Origin: Flaccisagitta enflata
Taxonomy: Eukaryota > Chaetognatha > Sagittoidea > Aphragmophora
Length of the DNA: 64,000 nucleotides
NCBI GenBank assembly: GCA_965153355.1
Contig: OZ231128.1
Location: 35,836,001 to 35,900,000 of the forward strand
Direction of reading: 5' to 3'
A model generated the notes under the pieces. The model did not search any database. It saw only the letters and a list, made by a program, of their open reading frames with translations, and was not told the DNA's origin. Below, piece by piece: positions 21,846 through 36,310 of this stretch (its first letter is position 1; each line of letters begins with the position of its first letter). A program made the translations under genes and the position numbers.

Positions 21846-23590
21846 TATCGTCAAGCTGCTCACCTGCTGCACATGTCAACTCCCGTAATTGTCAACATCT
21901 ATTTTGATAAAGATGCTTGAACGCGAGTTCCCATTCAAGAATTCCATCCCATCTGTCACGTCAGTTTGTCCATTTGCATACCTGTCCTTTAGTATGGGCG
22001 TGTTTCTCAGGATAACAACGATCGCAATTATCCCCGGTAATCACCTTTACAGAGTGATTACATATCAATTTTAACAAACTCAGATGGAATTGTGGCAAGA
22101 GAGTGAGCGAAGCAAGCGTAGAAAAGGGTTGTGAAGCGACTGACTGGAATGATCAAGGCGAATGAATGAACGAACTGAGCAAATGAGTAGTGTTTTTAAA
22201 ACACGGTTGTCTGAATATTGGATCATAGGAGAAACCTCAGAACAATCGTTGCATAGGTGAAGCTCATTTTGTCTTGGTCATAGCAAGATTATATTCTTTT
22301 TCTTTCAAAATTTTCCTTTTTTTTATTCTAAGCCTGGAAAGGTTGTCACGCTTCTGGATGAAAAGAGAAAAAAATGCTAAATTTAAAATATTTTTAAAAG
22401 CCCATTCTGGTAAAAATTTTGAGTATTCTAAAGCTAGGAAAAAAAATAAACAAAATGATTAAAAGAGTGTCGTTGATTATCTGAGATGCATATGAAATCA
22501 GTTGTGTAATGGAAGGTTCCGCCAACTGTTTCTAGTTCTCTCACCGTGCAGAATCACCATAACCTCAACAGCAATGTTGAGTTCCGGATGCCAGTGAAAT
22601 CGCCAATGAATTTCTTCTTCATTTTACATGATCGTTAGTGTTATCTTGGTCCCCATCAACTAAAAAAATTCGAAGAATAGGAAGCTTCCATTTCGCCCTA
22701 GAAACAAAAACCAAACAATAGAATCGCCATTCATGCCTGTGGCCCCCAAAGGCACCATCGACCGCGGTTTTCACATTTGGCTTTGTTTCTTCTTCTGGTC
22801 TTGCTTTTAACTTTTAGAAATTCAAGTTCATTTTTTTGGCCATTAAGCTTCACTCAAGCATTTGAAAAAAATGCTAGACTCAATGCAAAATTCCCAGCCG
22901 TTAGAGTCAAGGCTTAAATTCAAACAAGTAAGCTTTAATTATCAATTTGTATGAAGCAGCCGCCCCTTTTAATGGCACATCCCCAAAAATATTCATTAAA
23001 GAGCGATGGGTATTGCTGATCATCAAAAGCTTACGCTACTTTACCATCTTTTTTTTTTCTAGCTCCCAACGGAAATTGGCACCTTTCCCTCAGGCAGGCA
23101 GCGTTAGTGTCTCACGTTCTCCCCATCCCATACGATCATCACTTTTTTTTTTATTACCATTCGCTTCGTCCTCGATTACTCTGATAAGAATCCGGCTCAG
23201 CCGTTTTCAGAGGGAGGAAAAAATAATAAAAATGATAAAAAGGGACATTAATGGAACCATCAAATCCAACGAAATTCTCAACTTATTTTCTCCCACTTTT
23301 TTTCCTCTCTCAATTTCTTTCTTTCCTAGTCTGACATTTTTTTTCTTTGCTCGAGACACTTTTATACTGATTGTCTATCCTTCTGTCTGTACATACATAA
23401 CAAACATACAAATGATAACATGAGGTCGTGCACGCACAAAGTGTACCATCTTGCTTTTGAAAATAGCGTTATTACTTATTACTACACCAGATATCCAATT
23501 CAAAAGAGCGCTATACCTTAAATGATTGAGCCAAATTGGTCCCATTTGTGTAAAACAACACTTTGAAATGTGACCAAACTGATGCCTGTA
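21846..23590. other. No gene or repeat family recognised
   Basis: AT-rich sequence with several pyrimidine tracts and possible acceptors (for example TTTTTTTTTTCTAG ending at 23062), but no frame with two good splice sites and a recognisable domain. Confidence 0.4.
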
Positions 23591-23593
23591 GGT

Positions 23594-24790
23594 ATTAGTC
23601 GCGTGCTACGCGACTCTATACCCCACTTTGTCCGTGCGTTGGTTGGTCAGTCGGTCGGTTGGTTGGTCGGTCGGTCACTTCGCTCACTCCCTCATGGGAC
23701 AGTTGAAATTCTTACTGTACAGGGTGTTTCACGCGTTTTGAGGTTTAAAGAATCGACATAGCTTTTCTCCTAGAAAAGCTATTCCAATTCTGAAAAAAGG
23801 TCTGAATAGATCTTGAAGTGCAGTTTTTTTATGTCACCATTTTTTGTATTTGCGTTTTTTAGCTTGGGAGCTACGGGAGTTTAAAGTAAACAACATTATT
23901 CAGTTAACTAACCATGGTAAAGAAAAAAATGGACAACTTCTTTTACTAGTTTCTGGTCAACTATTGGCCTGAACTACAAAAAATCCATGAATGTTTAAAA
24001 GCTCTGCAAAAAATCTTCAAAACGCGACGTTGCAGGTCATTGTAGCTTCATTCATTTAGAAATGGCAAAAGATTAAAGAAAAAAATCACAAATTGAAAAA
24101 ATGCTCCTTTCAATTTTTTTTCCATCAAAAAATTTTACTCTTTTCATTTTTGTCAATTTCGAACTCAGGATTGTCTTAGCTACTCAATATCCATGAGCAA
24201 ATTAAAGAGCCATGAATTTTCTTTAAAATGGAGCCAAGAACAATTTTCCAACTCAATTTGTTCAATTTCTATGTTACAATAAAGATAGCCTATGAAAATC
24301 AGGTGTTACTGACTTACCAAATTCTTGACCACCTGTCTTCATTCTTCTGCCATTTCTAAACGGATAGAGATATGACAACCAGCAAGGTCTCGTTGGAAAG
24401 ATCTTTCACAGAGCTTCAAGATGGTCATGGATTTTGCTATGTTTTTCTTATTGCTTGGATCTGAAACGCTAACAAACAAGTAGTTTCCATTTTCTTTGCC
24501 ATAATTATCCGGATTAAAGATGCATGCTGGATATGGTTGTTTTCTTCAAACTTACATAGTGGGCATATTTAAAAGCGCAGATACAAAAAATTGGTGACAT
24601 AAAAAAACTGCACTTCAAGATCTATTCAGACCTTTTTTCAGAATTGGAATAACTTTTCTAGGAGAAAAGCTATGTCGATTCTTTAAACCTCAAAACGCGT
24701 GAAACACCCTGTATGTGTTCACGCTGTAAACGCGACGAAACGTGTTTTTGGTCGTCACTAGAAACACGTCCTAAGGAGTCTGGAGTTGTC
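23594..24790 (+). mobile_element. HLE 5' end with a longer conserved core, split by a MITE
   Basis: TAGTCGCGTGCTACGCGACT at about 23596 and GGTCGGTTGGTTGGTCGG lead into a core (CTCCCTCATGGGACAGTTGA, then TGTGTTCACGCTGTAAACGC). The core also occurs in inverse at 53925-54030. The core is cut at TACTG|TA by the element at 23720-24711. No HLE 3' hairpin was found to the right. Confidence 0.5.
23720..24711. mobile_element. 992-bp foldback element, CAGGGTGT termini, TA duplication
   Basis: The ends CAGGGTGTTTCACGCGTTTT and AAAACGCGTGAAACACCCTG are flanked by TA (23718-23719, 24712-24713). The arms pair for about 140 bases, including GAATCGACATAGCTTTTCTC and CACTTCAAGATCTATTCAGA. The paralogous sequence at 53925-54030 lacks the insert. 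No transposase frame is present. Confidence 0.8.
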
Positions 24791-25159
24791 AAGTTGTCAA
24801 CTGTCACGAAATTCTGGCGCCTAATTAATTAATTAATTACGTTGGTTTTTCCTTCGTTTATTTTCAATTATCAGTGAATTTTCTGGGTTATTTTCCGTCG
24901 CGAAAATGAAAATGAGATGGTCTCAGTTGTTTGTTTGTTTGTTTTTCTTTTCCTTCTCGCTTGTTCGTCACTCGTCAGTCAACACTTTTTACCAGCTTTG
25001 TTTTTGTCTTTGAGAGAGTGGAAGAGGGAGAAGAGGAAGGAGGACAATGAGTGCGTCAAATGATCTTTTCACTTCGGTTGTTCCTGAGTCTTTAATCCGT
25101 TTTGCTTGTTCATGTACCAGAATATGATCACAGCCTTCGAATCTTCCCGAGAAATACAA

Positions 25160-25201
25160 CTTGCTGTCTGTCTGTCCGTCTGTCCGTCTGTCCGTCTGTC
25201 C

Positions 25202-25251
<50 letters not shown>

Positions 25252-25392
25252 ATGTCTGTCTGTCTGTTTATCTGTTAGTCTGTTAGTATGTTTGTCTGGC
25301 TGCCCGTTAGTATGTTCGTCTGGCTGCCCGTTAGTCTTTTTGTCTGTTTGTCTGTTTGTCTGTTTGTCTGTTTGTCTGTCTGTCTGTCATCT
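25160..25392. repeat. (GTCT)n with variants
   Basis: GTCT and GTCC units with interspersed GTTT and GTTA units. Confidence 0.9.
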
Positions 25393-25913
25393 CAACCAGG
25401 CCCTGAATTAACGGCAGAAATTAATTCACTTTCTATTCTGTTGGCTTCCGTGGAATCATTTTGTTGAGGAAATTCGTTAAAAATCGCATCATTTTACCTG
25501 AATTTCCTTTGTTATCTTTTTTTCTTTCTTTTTTTCAGTCTGGATCTCTCTCTCTCTCTCTCCTTCTGCGCCATTCTCTGTCCAAAATCAATTTTATCAG
25601 TTCGAGGAACAGCCAAAGTTTTGTTACATTAATGATCACCAAAAGTCTTGCCTTCTTGGCTCCTAGCTGTCTCCTTTCTGTCTAAATCAGATTTCCCACC
25701 CCACCCCCTCTCACCCTCAACGCGTCTCTCCTCCTAATCCCCTTCTTTGTCTGCTCATAATGAAAGAAAATAGAAAATACAGTTATTCTACTGTGGATTT
25801 TTTTTGCTTTTGTCCAAGTTCACTCTTTATGCCTTGTAAAAGTAATATGAGAACAGTTTGAACATTAGCTACCTTTCATCCCTTAAATTTTCACATCTCT
25901 CCCTCACCATCGG

Positions 25914-25914
<1 letters not shown>
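25393..25914. other. No gene recognised; presumed intron
   Basis: Pyrimidine-rich, no convincing exon. Confidence 0.4.

Positions 25915-26008
<94 letters not shown>
25915..26008. repeat. (CT)n immediately upstream of Ig exon E2
   Basis: The CT tract ends about 30 bases before the E2 acceptor, so it extends the polypyrimidine side of the 3' splice site. Confidence 0.95.
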
Positions 26009-26011
<3 letters not shown>

Positions 26012-26039
26012 CTTCCTCATGTTTTCCTCGCGTGATTAG

Positions 26040-26202
26040 GCGGGATTATCTTGCGTCTTCGTGCGGCTTCAACCACCTCAACGTCATTTTCAAGCCCAAG
26101 CTCATTTGCCCCAGTCCTCAATTTGGCGAGGAAGCTTCGATGGTCTTCAGAGTTTCCTGCCATTTGTTTTCCAACCCCATCGTGCCTGTTTACAATTTGG
26201 AG
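26040..26202 (+). CDS. Immunoglobulin-superfamily gene, exon E2
   Basis: The acceptor CGCGTGATTAG ends at 26039 and the donor GAG|GTAACC starts at 26203. The exon starts with one base (phase 2, matching the end of E1) and ends in phase 0. Joined to E1, the codon CG|G gives Arg. The product then reads the G strand of domain 1 (GFNHLNVIFKPKLICP) and the A and B strands of domain 2, with the B-strand Cys in MVFRVSCHL. The C-strand Trp expected 14 residues later is the first codon of E3. An extra Cys occurs in YLASSCGF. An open frame continues upstream into Ser-Leu from the CT tract; that part is not coding in this model. Confidence 0.7.
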
Positions 26203-26293
26203 GTAACCGCAGGGTTTTTTTTCTTTTTTGATTATTTTTTTTTTTTGTCTTCTCCGCATTCTTTTCTTGATGTCATTTCTAATTCTAGGGTAG

Positions 26294-26439
26294 ACAAGGC
26301 CGAATACACGGCAAGACAGTCGCGGACGGTTGGGCTGGGGCCGTATCGCGAAAATCGCTCGCAATTCAAAAACGTTAGGGACCAACCGACCGACCGACCG
26401 ACACGGCAAGTTGTAGAGTCGCGTATCCGCGACTAAAAA
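26294..26439 (-). mobile_element. Complete short HLE copy
   Basis: In reverse it runs from ACAAGGCCGAATACACGGCA through AGTCGCGGACGGTTGGGC and a CCGACCGACCGACCGAC run to GTAGAGTCGCGTATCCGCGA followed by CTAAAAA. It is about 145 bp and shows both terminal hairpins in minimal form. Confidence 0.8.
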
Positions 26440-26600
26440 CGTAGAAATCTAATGAACACTTACATGTACAAAACGATTACCAGAAAATCACAAATGCTAC
26501 CTGACCGCCTTTATCAATCTATCATAATGCGCGTGTATGGTTATGTATGGTGAAAGCCCAGAGGAAATGTTTCATGAATATCAACGTGCCAAAAAAAAAA

Positions 26601-26740
26601 ACAAGGCCGGATACACGGCAAGCCAGTCGCGGACGGTTGGGCAGGAGCAGTAAATGCGTATACTCCTCGCGATTCAGAAATATTTCGTACCGACCGACCG
26701 ACATCGCAAGGTGTAGAGTCGCGTGTACTCGACTAAAAAA
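26601..26740 (-). mobile_element. Complete short HLE copy plus fragment
   Basis: It has the same plan as 26294-26439: ACAAGGCCGGATACACGGCA ... GTGTAGAGTCGCGTGTACTC GACTAAAAAA. A fragment of another 3' end (ACAACGCCGGAATCACGGCA, AGTCGCGG) starts in its A tail at 26744, a tandem or stacked insertion. Confidence 0.8.
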
Positions 26741-26789
26741 AAAACAACGCCGGAATCACGGCAATCCAGTCGCGGAAACAGTGGCGTGA

Positions 26790-27480
26790 AAATGTGTGAT
26801 AACGAGTGACACCTGTAGTTTGTTTTGTCATTTTTTATATGTTGGAAATATTTTTTTCTGCAATCAAACTTAAATTACGTGTCTAAACGCACCTGCGCGT
26901 TTGGGGTCGCGATTCGCGAGCATGCGGCACTGCAAATTTATTCAGTTACCCCTTATAACGGACCCAAGATTTACGAAAATCCGCCTCTAACGTTGGTCTT
27001 TTTACACCATTTGTTATACCAATTTTTTATCTCCTATGATGGCAACCCGCTTAAGACAGTTAAATTTGTTGATCCCTTGACATTCGTTATCACGATGTTC
27101 AAGTTTCACAGTATTTTGATCTTTATACTGGTTTTCGAGTTGTCAATTAATTGAAAACTTTTTTTCTTGTTTTATTCTTTTTTCTTATATAATTTGGTTT
27201 TGTTCATTTTGTTTAAACATAGTTTTTTCCTTGCCAAACTGCTAACAAGCGCTTGCAAGCCCCGGGCGTTGTTTTTGGCATGCAGATATTGAAGCGTGAA
27301 TTCAGATTCATGACGTCTTCGCAGAGACCCAGTTTGTCACTCCGTTTCTTTTTTAATCATCTAGAACAAAAAAAACAACAACAACAAAAAACAGCGTAAT
27401 AAGAGTCTTAAGTAAGAAGAGCATCTATTGGAAACAAGTGACGCGGGGTCACAATATCCAACCCCCATCCATAGTAGGCC
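26790..27480. other. No gene recognised; AT-rich, presumed intron
   Basis: A 109-codon frame at 26825-27154 contains some protein-like text but has no domain I know and no clear splice pair. It falls between exons E2 and E3, which already join in the middle of an Ig domain. Confidence 0.35.
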
Positions 27481-27482
27481 TA

Positions 27483-27780
27483 GGGTGGTCGGGAAATAGG
27501 GTCAAATTTCAAAAAATGATATACTCTAGTTTTTGCATAAATGTACCAAAAAAGAAGGTTTTCCCACAAGCAGATGTCTGAATTTAAAGATTAAACCATG
27601 TCGGCAAAACTATAGGCTTCCTTTTGCAAAAAAAATCTTCATAGTATGCCTATAGTTTTGCCGACAAGGTTTCCTGTTTGATTTCACACCCCAACTTGTG
27701 AGAAATCCCTCTTTAATTGGATATTTGTGCAAAGAGCCCAAGTATCACTATATGAAATTTGACCCAATTCCCGACCACCC
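27483..27780. mobile_element. MITE with GGGTGGTC termini, copy 1
   Basis: GGGTGGTCGGGAAATAGGGT to CCCAATTCCCGACCACCC, flanked by TA (27481-27482, 27781-27782). It contains an inner palindrome, CGGCAAAACTATAGGCTTCC against TGCCTATAGTTTTGCCG. A second copy is at 58553-58869. Confidence 0.85.
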
Positions 27781-27799
27781 TAATCCATACCCCATGCCG

Positions 27800-27938
27800 T
27801 CCACACATACATAGAAACCATCTAAAACGCTCATTTTCGCATTTTTCGACTCGTGTCCACGGATCAACGGACGGACCGACGGACCGACGGACCGACGGAC
27901 AAAGCCTCTTATAGAGTTGCGTGTTCGCAACTAAAAAG
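27800..27938 (-). mobile_element. HLE sub-type B copy (reverse), 5' end intact
   Basis: CGCTCATTTTCGCATTTTTC, GACTCGTGTCCACGG and a GGACCGAC run lead to AAGCCTCTTATAGAGTTGCG and TGTTCGCAACTAAAAAG. Confidence 0.65.
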
Positions 27939-28042
27939 AAAATTCAGAAATTCAGAAATGAACAGAATTAGAAATGAGTTTAAGAAACAGAAGAAAGTTA
28001 CGTCGACTTTGCAGTCGTCCCTCACCACATAATTGTGAATAG

Positions 28043-28620
28043 AGCATAAAGGCCCATACCAGGTTCAACTGCTGCATTGATAGCAAAGTGAAGTCATTCT
28101 ATCGTTGCGCCAACAGCATCCTTAGAATCGAAGGCCGCTCCAACGAATCCGTGATGCTTCAGCTCTTAGAGGTGCATTGCATATCCATTCTAACTTATGC
28201 AATTGATGTCCTCCGTGTTGCCGATCGCGACGAAAACCGTCGTTTACGTGTCGCCTACAACTCAATTTTCCGACGAGTATTCAATTATCGACCCTGGGAG
28301 TCAGGGACAGAGCTGCAACACGCGCTCCAGCGCCCCACATGGGAGGAATTGGTAAATGAACGGAGAACCAAATTCAGAGATCGCATTTCTCACTCTGATT
28401 TTCTGCGCAATTTCGCCTAATCATTTTATTTAGTCTGCTTGACTTTATCTCATCCTCAGACTTCCCGCGCATTTGTGCCTAATCATTTTATATAAGTCTG
28501 TACTGACTTAATCTCATCCTCCTCGTTCCCCCTCCACCCTTAACTTGTTTCCTTGTCCTCGTTTATGTTCTTTGTTCTGCTACATGTATTCTCATGTGAA
28601 TAAACCGGATATATAATGTT
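28043..28620 (+). pseudogene. 5'-truncated LINE: C-terminal RT tail and 3' UTR
   Basis: The frame from 28043 to the stop at 28418-28420 encodes the segment after the reverse transcriptase palm in CR1/jockey-like LINEs: SKVKSFYRCANSILRIEGRS, then LEVHCISILTYAIDVLRVAD, then RVFNYRP and the end of the protein. The 3' UTR runs to about 28620, with AATAAA at about 28598. The C-rich and TCATCC repeats in it look like a normal 3' region. The RT core and endonuclease are missing, so the copy is dead. There is a GTG-frame entry but no ATG. Confidence 0.75.
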
Positions 28621-28665
28621 CGGTGTCTTCAAAGCCAACAGCTGACAAACTCCATGTCGTAATCC

Positions 28666-29447
<782 letters not shown>

Positions 29448-29530
29448 GTAAACAAAACAAGTATCTAAATGTTTTGTTTGTATAAAGATCGATTCATAAC
29501 TACGGAATCCGTAGTACGGGTTAACTAGTA

Positions 29531-30004
29531 CAGTGGAATCCCACCTTAGTGGCACCTCTATTTAAGGGATATCCGCATTTAAGAGACAACAGTGTCTGGT
29601 CCTAAAATTTTTCAGGCTTTTCTAATGTTAAAAAACCTCTATTTAAGGAACCTCTATTTAAGGGATTTAAGAAACAAGTTTTTGAAAATATCCCTTATAT
29701 CATGGGAAATTTTAGGTAAATTTGATGAATTTTGACGAAAAAATGGTATTTTGAGATGATTTTTAAGAAAAAATTTGTTAGAAAAAAATAAGATATTTTC
29801 TGTGCCATGAATATCCTTCCATGAACTAAATCATTATTGTTCAACATACTTAAAGCAAAAGTATGTGGGTATACTATGAATTTAGTAATCCTTAGTAACT
29901 AATATAAAAATCCTTAATAGAACATAAATTCAATTTAAGGGATTTCGGATTTAAGAGACAAAAATAATCAGTCCCTAGAAATCCCTTAAACCGAGGTCCC
30001 ACTG
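29531..30004. mobile_element. Pogo/Tigger-like MITE
   Basis: The ends CAGTGGAATCCCACCTTAGT and AAACCGAGGTCCCACTG are flanked by TA (29529-29530, 30005-30006). Inside are TTTAAGGGAT, TTTAAGAGACAA repeats near both ends. CAGTGGAA...TTA termini with TA duplication fit the pogo branch of Tc1/mariner. 474 bp, non-coding. Confidence 0.75.
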
Positions 30005-30009
30005 TACAA

Positions 30010-30531
30010 ATACTGTGAATCTGTTTGGACAACATTGTTTCATTGAAAGAGAAAAGTTTTTTTTTTTTTTTTTGCGTGCTCAAGAAGTTTGCTCAATATC
30101 CTATGTACCTTAATGATTTTGAGCCTAGAATTTGCTGTAAAACATTATAAACCAGTGTGACATGTCGACAGGGTGTATACGAAATTTGTAATTTCTGTCC
30201 GTCAGTCTGCGAAACATGTCTGGTATCCAATGCAGACCCCTCACAATTATCTTTTATATCAAAACAGAAAGAAATCATTGTTAAAAATGTCTCTCTTGTA
30301 TACGAATTACGCAAGTAGCGACTTACAAATCGCTGTTAAGAAAAACCTGCGACGCACTTAAGACATGGAGAAAGAAAAAAGTGAATTAACTAGTCACGTG
30401 ATTTTTGCAGATGATTTTGCATTGAAAACTCTCATTTTTGACCAATAATGTGTTCTGCTGGCAAAATAGATATCATATTGACACTTCCCAGGCAGATGAT
30501 ACTCTTTCGGGCTCATAAGAGTCCTAACTGA
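30010..30531. other. No gene recognised
   Basis: Short T run at 30058. Nothing else identified. Confidence 0.4.
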
Positions 30532-30732
30532 ACACGGCGTCCAGGAACAAACCATAGGTCTAAAAAAATGCTCAAGACTCCTGACCTGGGAAAAAGTCTT
30601 TTTTGATGCATTAGCTATCAATTTATGGCAAAAATTAAAAAATTAGCTTGAAAATATAGAATTCAAAGCTTAAAGATAGCAAAAATGAAACATTTTTATA
30701 AATTCTTTATATCAGAAATTAGAATTGTAGCT

Positions 30733-31092
30733 TGATATATAGTGGTTTTGGGGGTCTTCTTTATTCTTTATGATATACTGGGTAATCCATCATGACTTCT
30801 ATAATTCTAGGGTAGCGTCTATCAATGAGGCGTGTTTAGGTTGTAATCATTTATTCTACATATCAGAGAGCAATTCTATAACGACGAGATAGAAAGAGAA
30901 TTGACAAAGAGTTAACGTGGCATGTTATCTTACATGTCGCTTATATACTCAACTATTGGACTTGATCTTTGACTTCTAAAACATTTAGTTATAACTAGAA
31001 TATAACCGCTATGATCTGTGGGAATAGAAGAATGACTCTTATAACTGAGGAATTTAAGAGTGGAAATATCCTCGCATATCTACCACACGACA
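30733..31092 (-). repeat. 3' LTR of the retrotransposon (360 bp)
   Basis: It begins TGATATATAGTGG and ends CCACACGACA on the + strand. The element reads on the minus strand, so this is its 3' LTR. The adjacent internal bases on the minus strand, CTAAAAGGCGGGTAG, are a plausible polypurine tract. AGCT (30729-30732) is repeated at 37022-37025 as target duplication. Confidence 0.88.
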
Positions 31093-32216
31093 CTACCCGC
31101 CTTTTAGATATTTCACTCTTAAATCTATGAACACTAATATTTGGCAAACTAACAGATATGTGAAAACGTAGCAATGAAATTACAATTACAATTGTATTAA
31201 AATAATAACGGATCTTTTCTTTGTTCTTTGACTTGATCCAAATCCAATCCAATTGCTTATAACCAATTTGTAGGAAACTAAGTGGGTGTATGTACAAGCA
31301 CGCATGCTGGTTGGAAAATTTTACATTTTTGTTTTTATTTCATAGATGATGTTACTGAAATTTTCAATTTGATTTTCTATGTTTGGTCATTTTGAATCAT
31401 AATGGGATATTTCTGAGTTTTGTTCTTCATCAGGATACAACATGTTGATGAGTTGATCCTTCATATTTGTGTTGGTTTTACACATGGTTACTTTTCCAAT
31501 TCAATCCTCGTCATCATGAATTTGTGTAGAATGCTTGACCTTTATCAATATAATTTCAGTGAAAGCATGGAGGTCGAGATGTAATCCATGCTTAGGTGTG
31601 AAGATGGTGCATATTGCCTGTTAATTCAGTGTAGAAATTTGTGCAAAGTGATGGTTACAAAATGGTTAGCAATTTGTCCAAGACATGTTCTTCTTCTTTG
31701 GCAAGGGATCCAATCATTTATGTCTTTGGTTGAATGAAACAATAATATCGATTCCAATATAATATCAATGCTGAATTTGTAATCAACTCCTAAACTTCTT
31801 TCCCACAAATCCAATATTCTTAATACTCTACTCCATTTTCACTATTTTTTCTAAACAACAACACCTTACTCTTACCCCCGCTTCTAAAAAATAGTGAAAA
31901 TTAACAACCCTGTAACAGACAAAAGCAAATAAAGAAAATGATAACATCTACATCTAAAACAACACCCATGAACCTTTACCTTAGTAGTAAACTCAAAAGA
32001 AACTTGAATAAATCCTGAAAAATAATAAAAGATAAATCAGACATGCCAAAAAAATTTGAATAAAAATGAATAAAAATTTTGGTGGACATTCAATCTACTG
32101 CCGATTCCTCATCATTCACACATGGAAATGCCAGTGCCCCCCTTCTTGCGTGACTACCGAGCGCTTATACATTCCCACTGTTAGTGCCCACCCTTCACTG
32201 CCCTCTCATAGCAAGA

Positions 32217-32797
32217 TCAGGTGAAAAGTAACATTACCGTAGGTTTTTTCATTGTTTTGTATAGAATCTGAGCTCTATTTAGTGGAACTAATGAAGATAA
32301 AATCTTGTCAAGAGCGCTTTTGGAGATTTTCATAAAAATTGGTGGTTTTAAGCCTTCTTTTTCTTGTAGATTCAACCCGGTATTTCAGAAATACTTTTTG
32401 TCAGCAAATTCATATTCCTGGTGAAATTTCCATTCATTTGATAGGTCGCAACATATACTTTTACATAGAAATAAGATTTTCAGTTTTTAAGCCACCGTTG
32501 CAAAATCGTAACGGTGGCTTAAAAATGGGAAATTGCGTTTTTGGATAAAATTATATAGTGCGACCTATCAAATGAATGGAAACTTCATCAGGAATTCAAA
32601 TATGCTGTCAAAAAAGATTTTCAAAATACCCAGTAGAATCTACATTGAAAAAAAGGGTACAAACCATCAATTTTTATGAAAATCTCAAAAAGCGCTCTTG
32701 ATAAGATTTTATCTTTAATTGTTCCAGTAAATAGAGCTCAGATTCTATACAAAACAATAAAAAAACCTACATTAATGTTACTTTTCTCCGGATCTTG
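32217..32797. mobile_element. Foldback MITE inside the retrotransposon
   Basis: The arms GTGAAAAGTAACATTACCGT, AGAATCTGAGCTCTATTTAG and CTTGTCAAGAGCGCTTTTGG (left) are inverted at 32670-32797. The centre holds TTTGATAGGTCGCAACATAT against ATATAGTGCGACCTATCAAA and a GCCACCGTTGCAAAATCGTA hairpin. It resembles 53110-53460. Confidence 0.7.
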
Positions 32798-33678
32798 CTG
32801 TGAGAGGGTAGTGCCTTCAGATGTGACAACTAACCACATATACATTCATACTGTTAGTGCCCACCCCTCAGATGTGACAACTAAAGACTCATACATACAT
32901 ACTGGTAGCGCCCACCTCTCAGATGTGACAACTAACCACTCAATGGCCCATTCTTATCCTTCCTCTTCCCCATCATCTCCGCAAAGATTGGGGCGAATGT
33001 GGCAGCACATGACGGACAGGCTCACATGCTCGCTCTCACGCGGACAGCCATACCCTACCAGTCCCAATTGGGCCACATCTCCAGTCAAACGGGCCAAAGA
33101 CAGAAAATATGGGGCAGTACCCAAGTGCGGGGGTACAGCCAATGGCACAAATAACCCCATTGCCCCACTTAGGCTAAAGGGGACGTTAAATCTTTAGCCA
33201 ATCAAGAATGACATGGATTTCCGGTTTGAAGGTGCCAACCTGCCCCCTTCAAACTGAAGCTCTACACAAAAATCCATGCCACTAGAAAGGAAATAAAAGT
33301 CCAGCTCATGCACCAGTCCAATGTCACCCGACAGTCTACATTGAACCTAGCCTACAATTTAGTGCATGAGAGGAAAGATTTGGCCATCCCTTGGCCCAAG
33401 ACTGCCCTACAGCCCGCCTTGAACTCAAGTCTACGACACAAGTTTTGGCCAAATATAGTATTAAGAGAAAAGGATCACAAAGGTTGAAAAAAAAATAGAA
33501 AAGAAATAAAACATACAATAACAATCAAAAAGCTGCCCCTCTAGGCCAAAACAACTACGCATTGGAATAGTGAGGAAAAGCAAAGTTGAAACATATCACC
33601 CTGTAGTAAACAGACAAAATGGGATCATAGTCGTTGAGGAATCAATTGAAGGGATGAAACCAGAGCGAAAAAAAATTA

Positions 33679-35506
<1,828 letters not shown>

Positions 35507-36310
35507 TTATAATTTTGATGGACACTTTTTGCATGCTAGACTGAAATGTCCTGATCCTTCAGTCTCACACTTACAAAATTTACAATATTTATGCGTACAA
35601 GAAAAACAGTTATGATTAGTTTCAAAACAATTATAACATTTACCCTGCCCTAAATTCTTCTTTTGGGCTAATTTGAAATATATAGATGACAAAACAAATT
35701 TCTTCCTGCTCACAACCTGCTCATTCTCTGTTTTCCTAATTCCTCCACCATCCTGAACATTTTCATACTCTCTCACCATTGACAAAGTGTCCATAAGACC
35801 ATAGCCATAAGACACAAGTTTTGGAATATCATAAAATGATAAATCTGTCTTCAACAAAATATTTCTGATTTCCTTATCTGAGATGCCCATGATGAACTTA
35901 ACCTTCTCATTGCTCAAATCCAAACCCATCTTTGCACATAAAAGTTGAAACTTTAAGCCATACTGTTGTAAAGATAAGTCTTTCTGGGAATATTTTCTAT
36001 AAGTTACATACAACTGCACATCTTTCACTGGAAATAAACTGTCAAATAATTTGGAAAAATAGTTCTCTAAATCGAAATTTCCCTCCCTTTTCATATCAAA
36101 ATACACCTCACTAGCATGATGCCTTACCTCATTTTCATAATGGAACCAAGCAATCTTACACTGCAGTCGTGAATCAAATTCACCATATACATCCAAGATT
36201 GAATTATACAATGAATTCTCTTTTTGTATGTAATCAACTATATCAGAGGCATCAGAAATTCTTAAATCAATTATTGATAGTGACCTTCTTAACTCAATTA
36301 AATCTGACAT
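35507..36310 (-). CDS. gag: Retrotransposon Gag-like protein with zinc knuckle
   Basis: A 267-codon frame starts MSDLIELRRSL at 36310. The frame stays open upstream to 36499, but that part is hydrophobic and AT-biased, so I prefer this start. The N-terminal two thirds are mainly helical, charged text (YFSKLFDSLFP, then QYGLKFQLLCAKMGL), as in retrotransposon capsid regions. The C-terminus has a CX2CX4HX4C zinc knuckle (CYNCFETNHNCFSC) and a second cluster, CKFCKCETEGSGHFSLAC. The family would package element RNA in cytoplasmic particles. The intact frame fits a young copy. No pol frame follows it. Confidence 0.75.
   Translation of the reverse strand: MSDLIELRRSLSIIDLRISDASDIVDYIQKENSLYNSILDVYGEFDSRLQCKIAWFHYENEVRHHASEVYFDMKREGNFDLENYFSKLFDSLFPVKDVQLYVTYRKYSQKDLSLQQYGLKFQLLCAKMGLDLSNEKVKFIMGISDKEIRNILLKTDLSFYDIPKLVSYGYGLMDTLSMVREYENVQDGGGIRKTENEQVVSRKKFVLSSIYFKLAQKKNLGQGKCYNCFETNHNCFSCTHKYCKFCKCETEGSGHFSLACKKCPSKL

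Noticed and set aside
30394-30621. A 75-codon frame that recurs at 37480-37677
   Set aside because: It lies in the inverted arms of the foldback element, which explains the two copies; no domain was recognised.
32676-33197. A 173-codon frame inside the LTR element as a pol remnant
   Set aside because: It runs from a MITE arm through a 52-bp tandem repeat and has no RT, integrase or protease motif.
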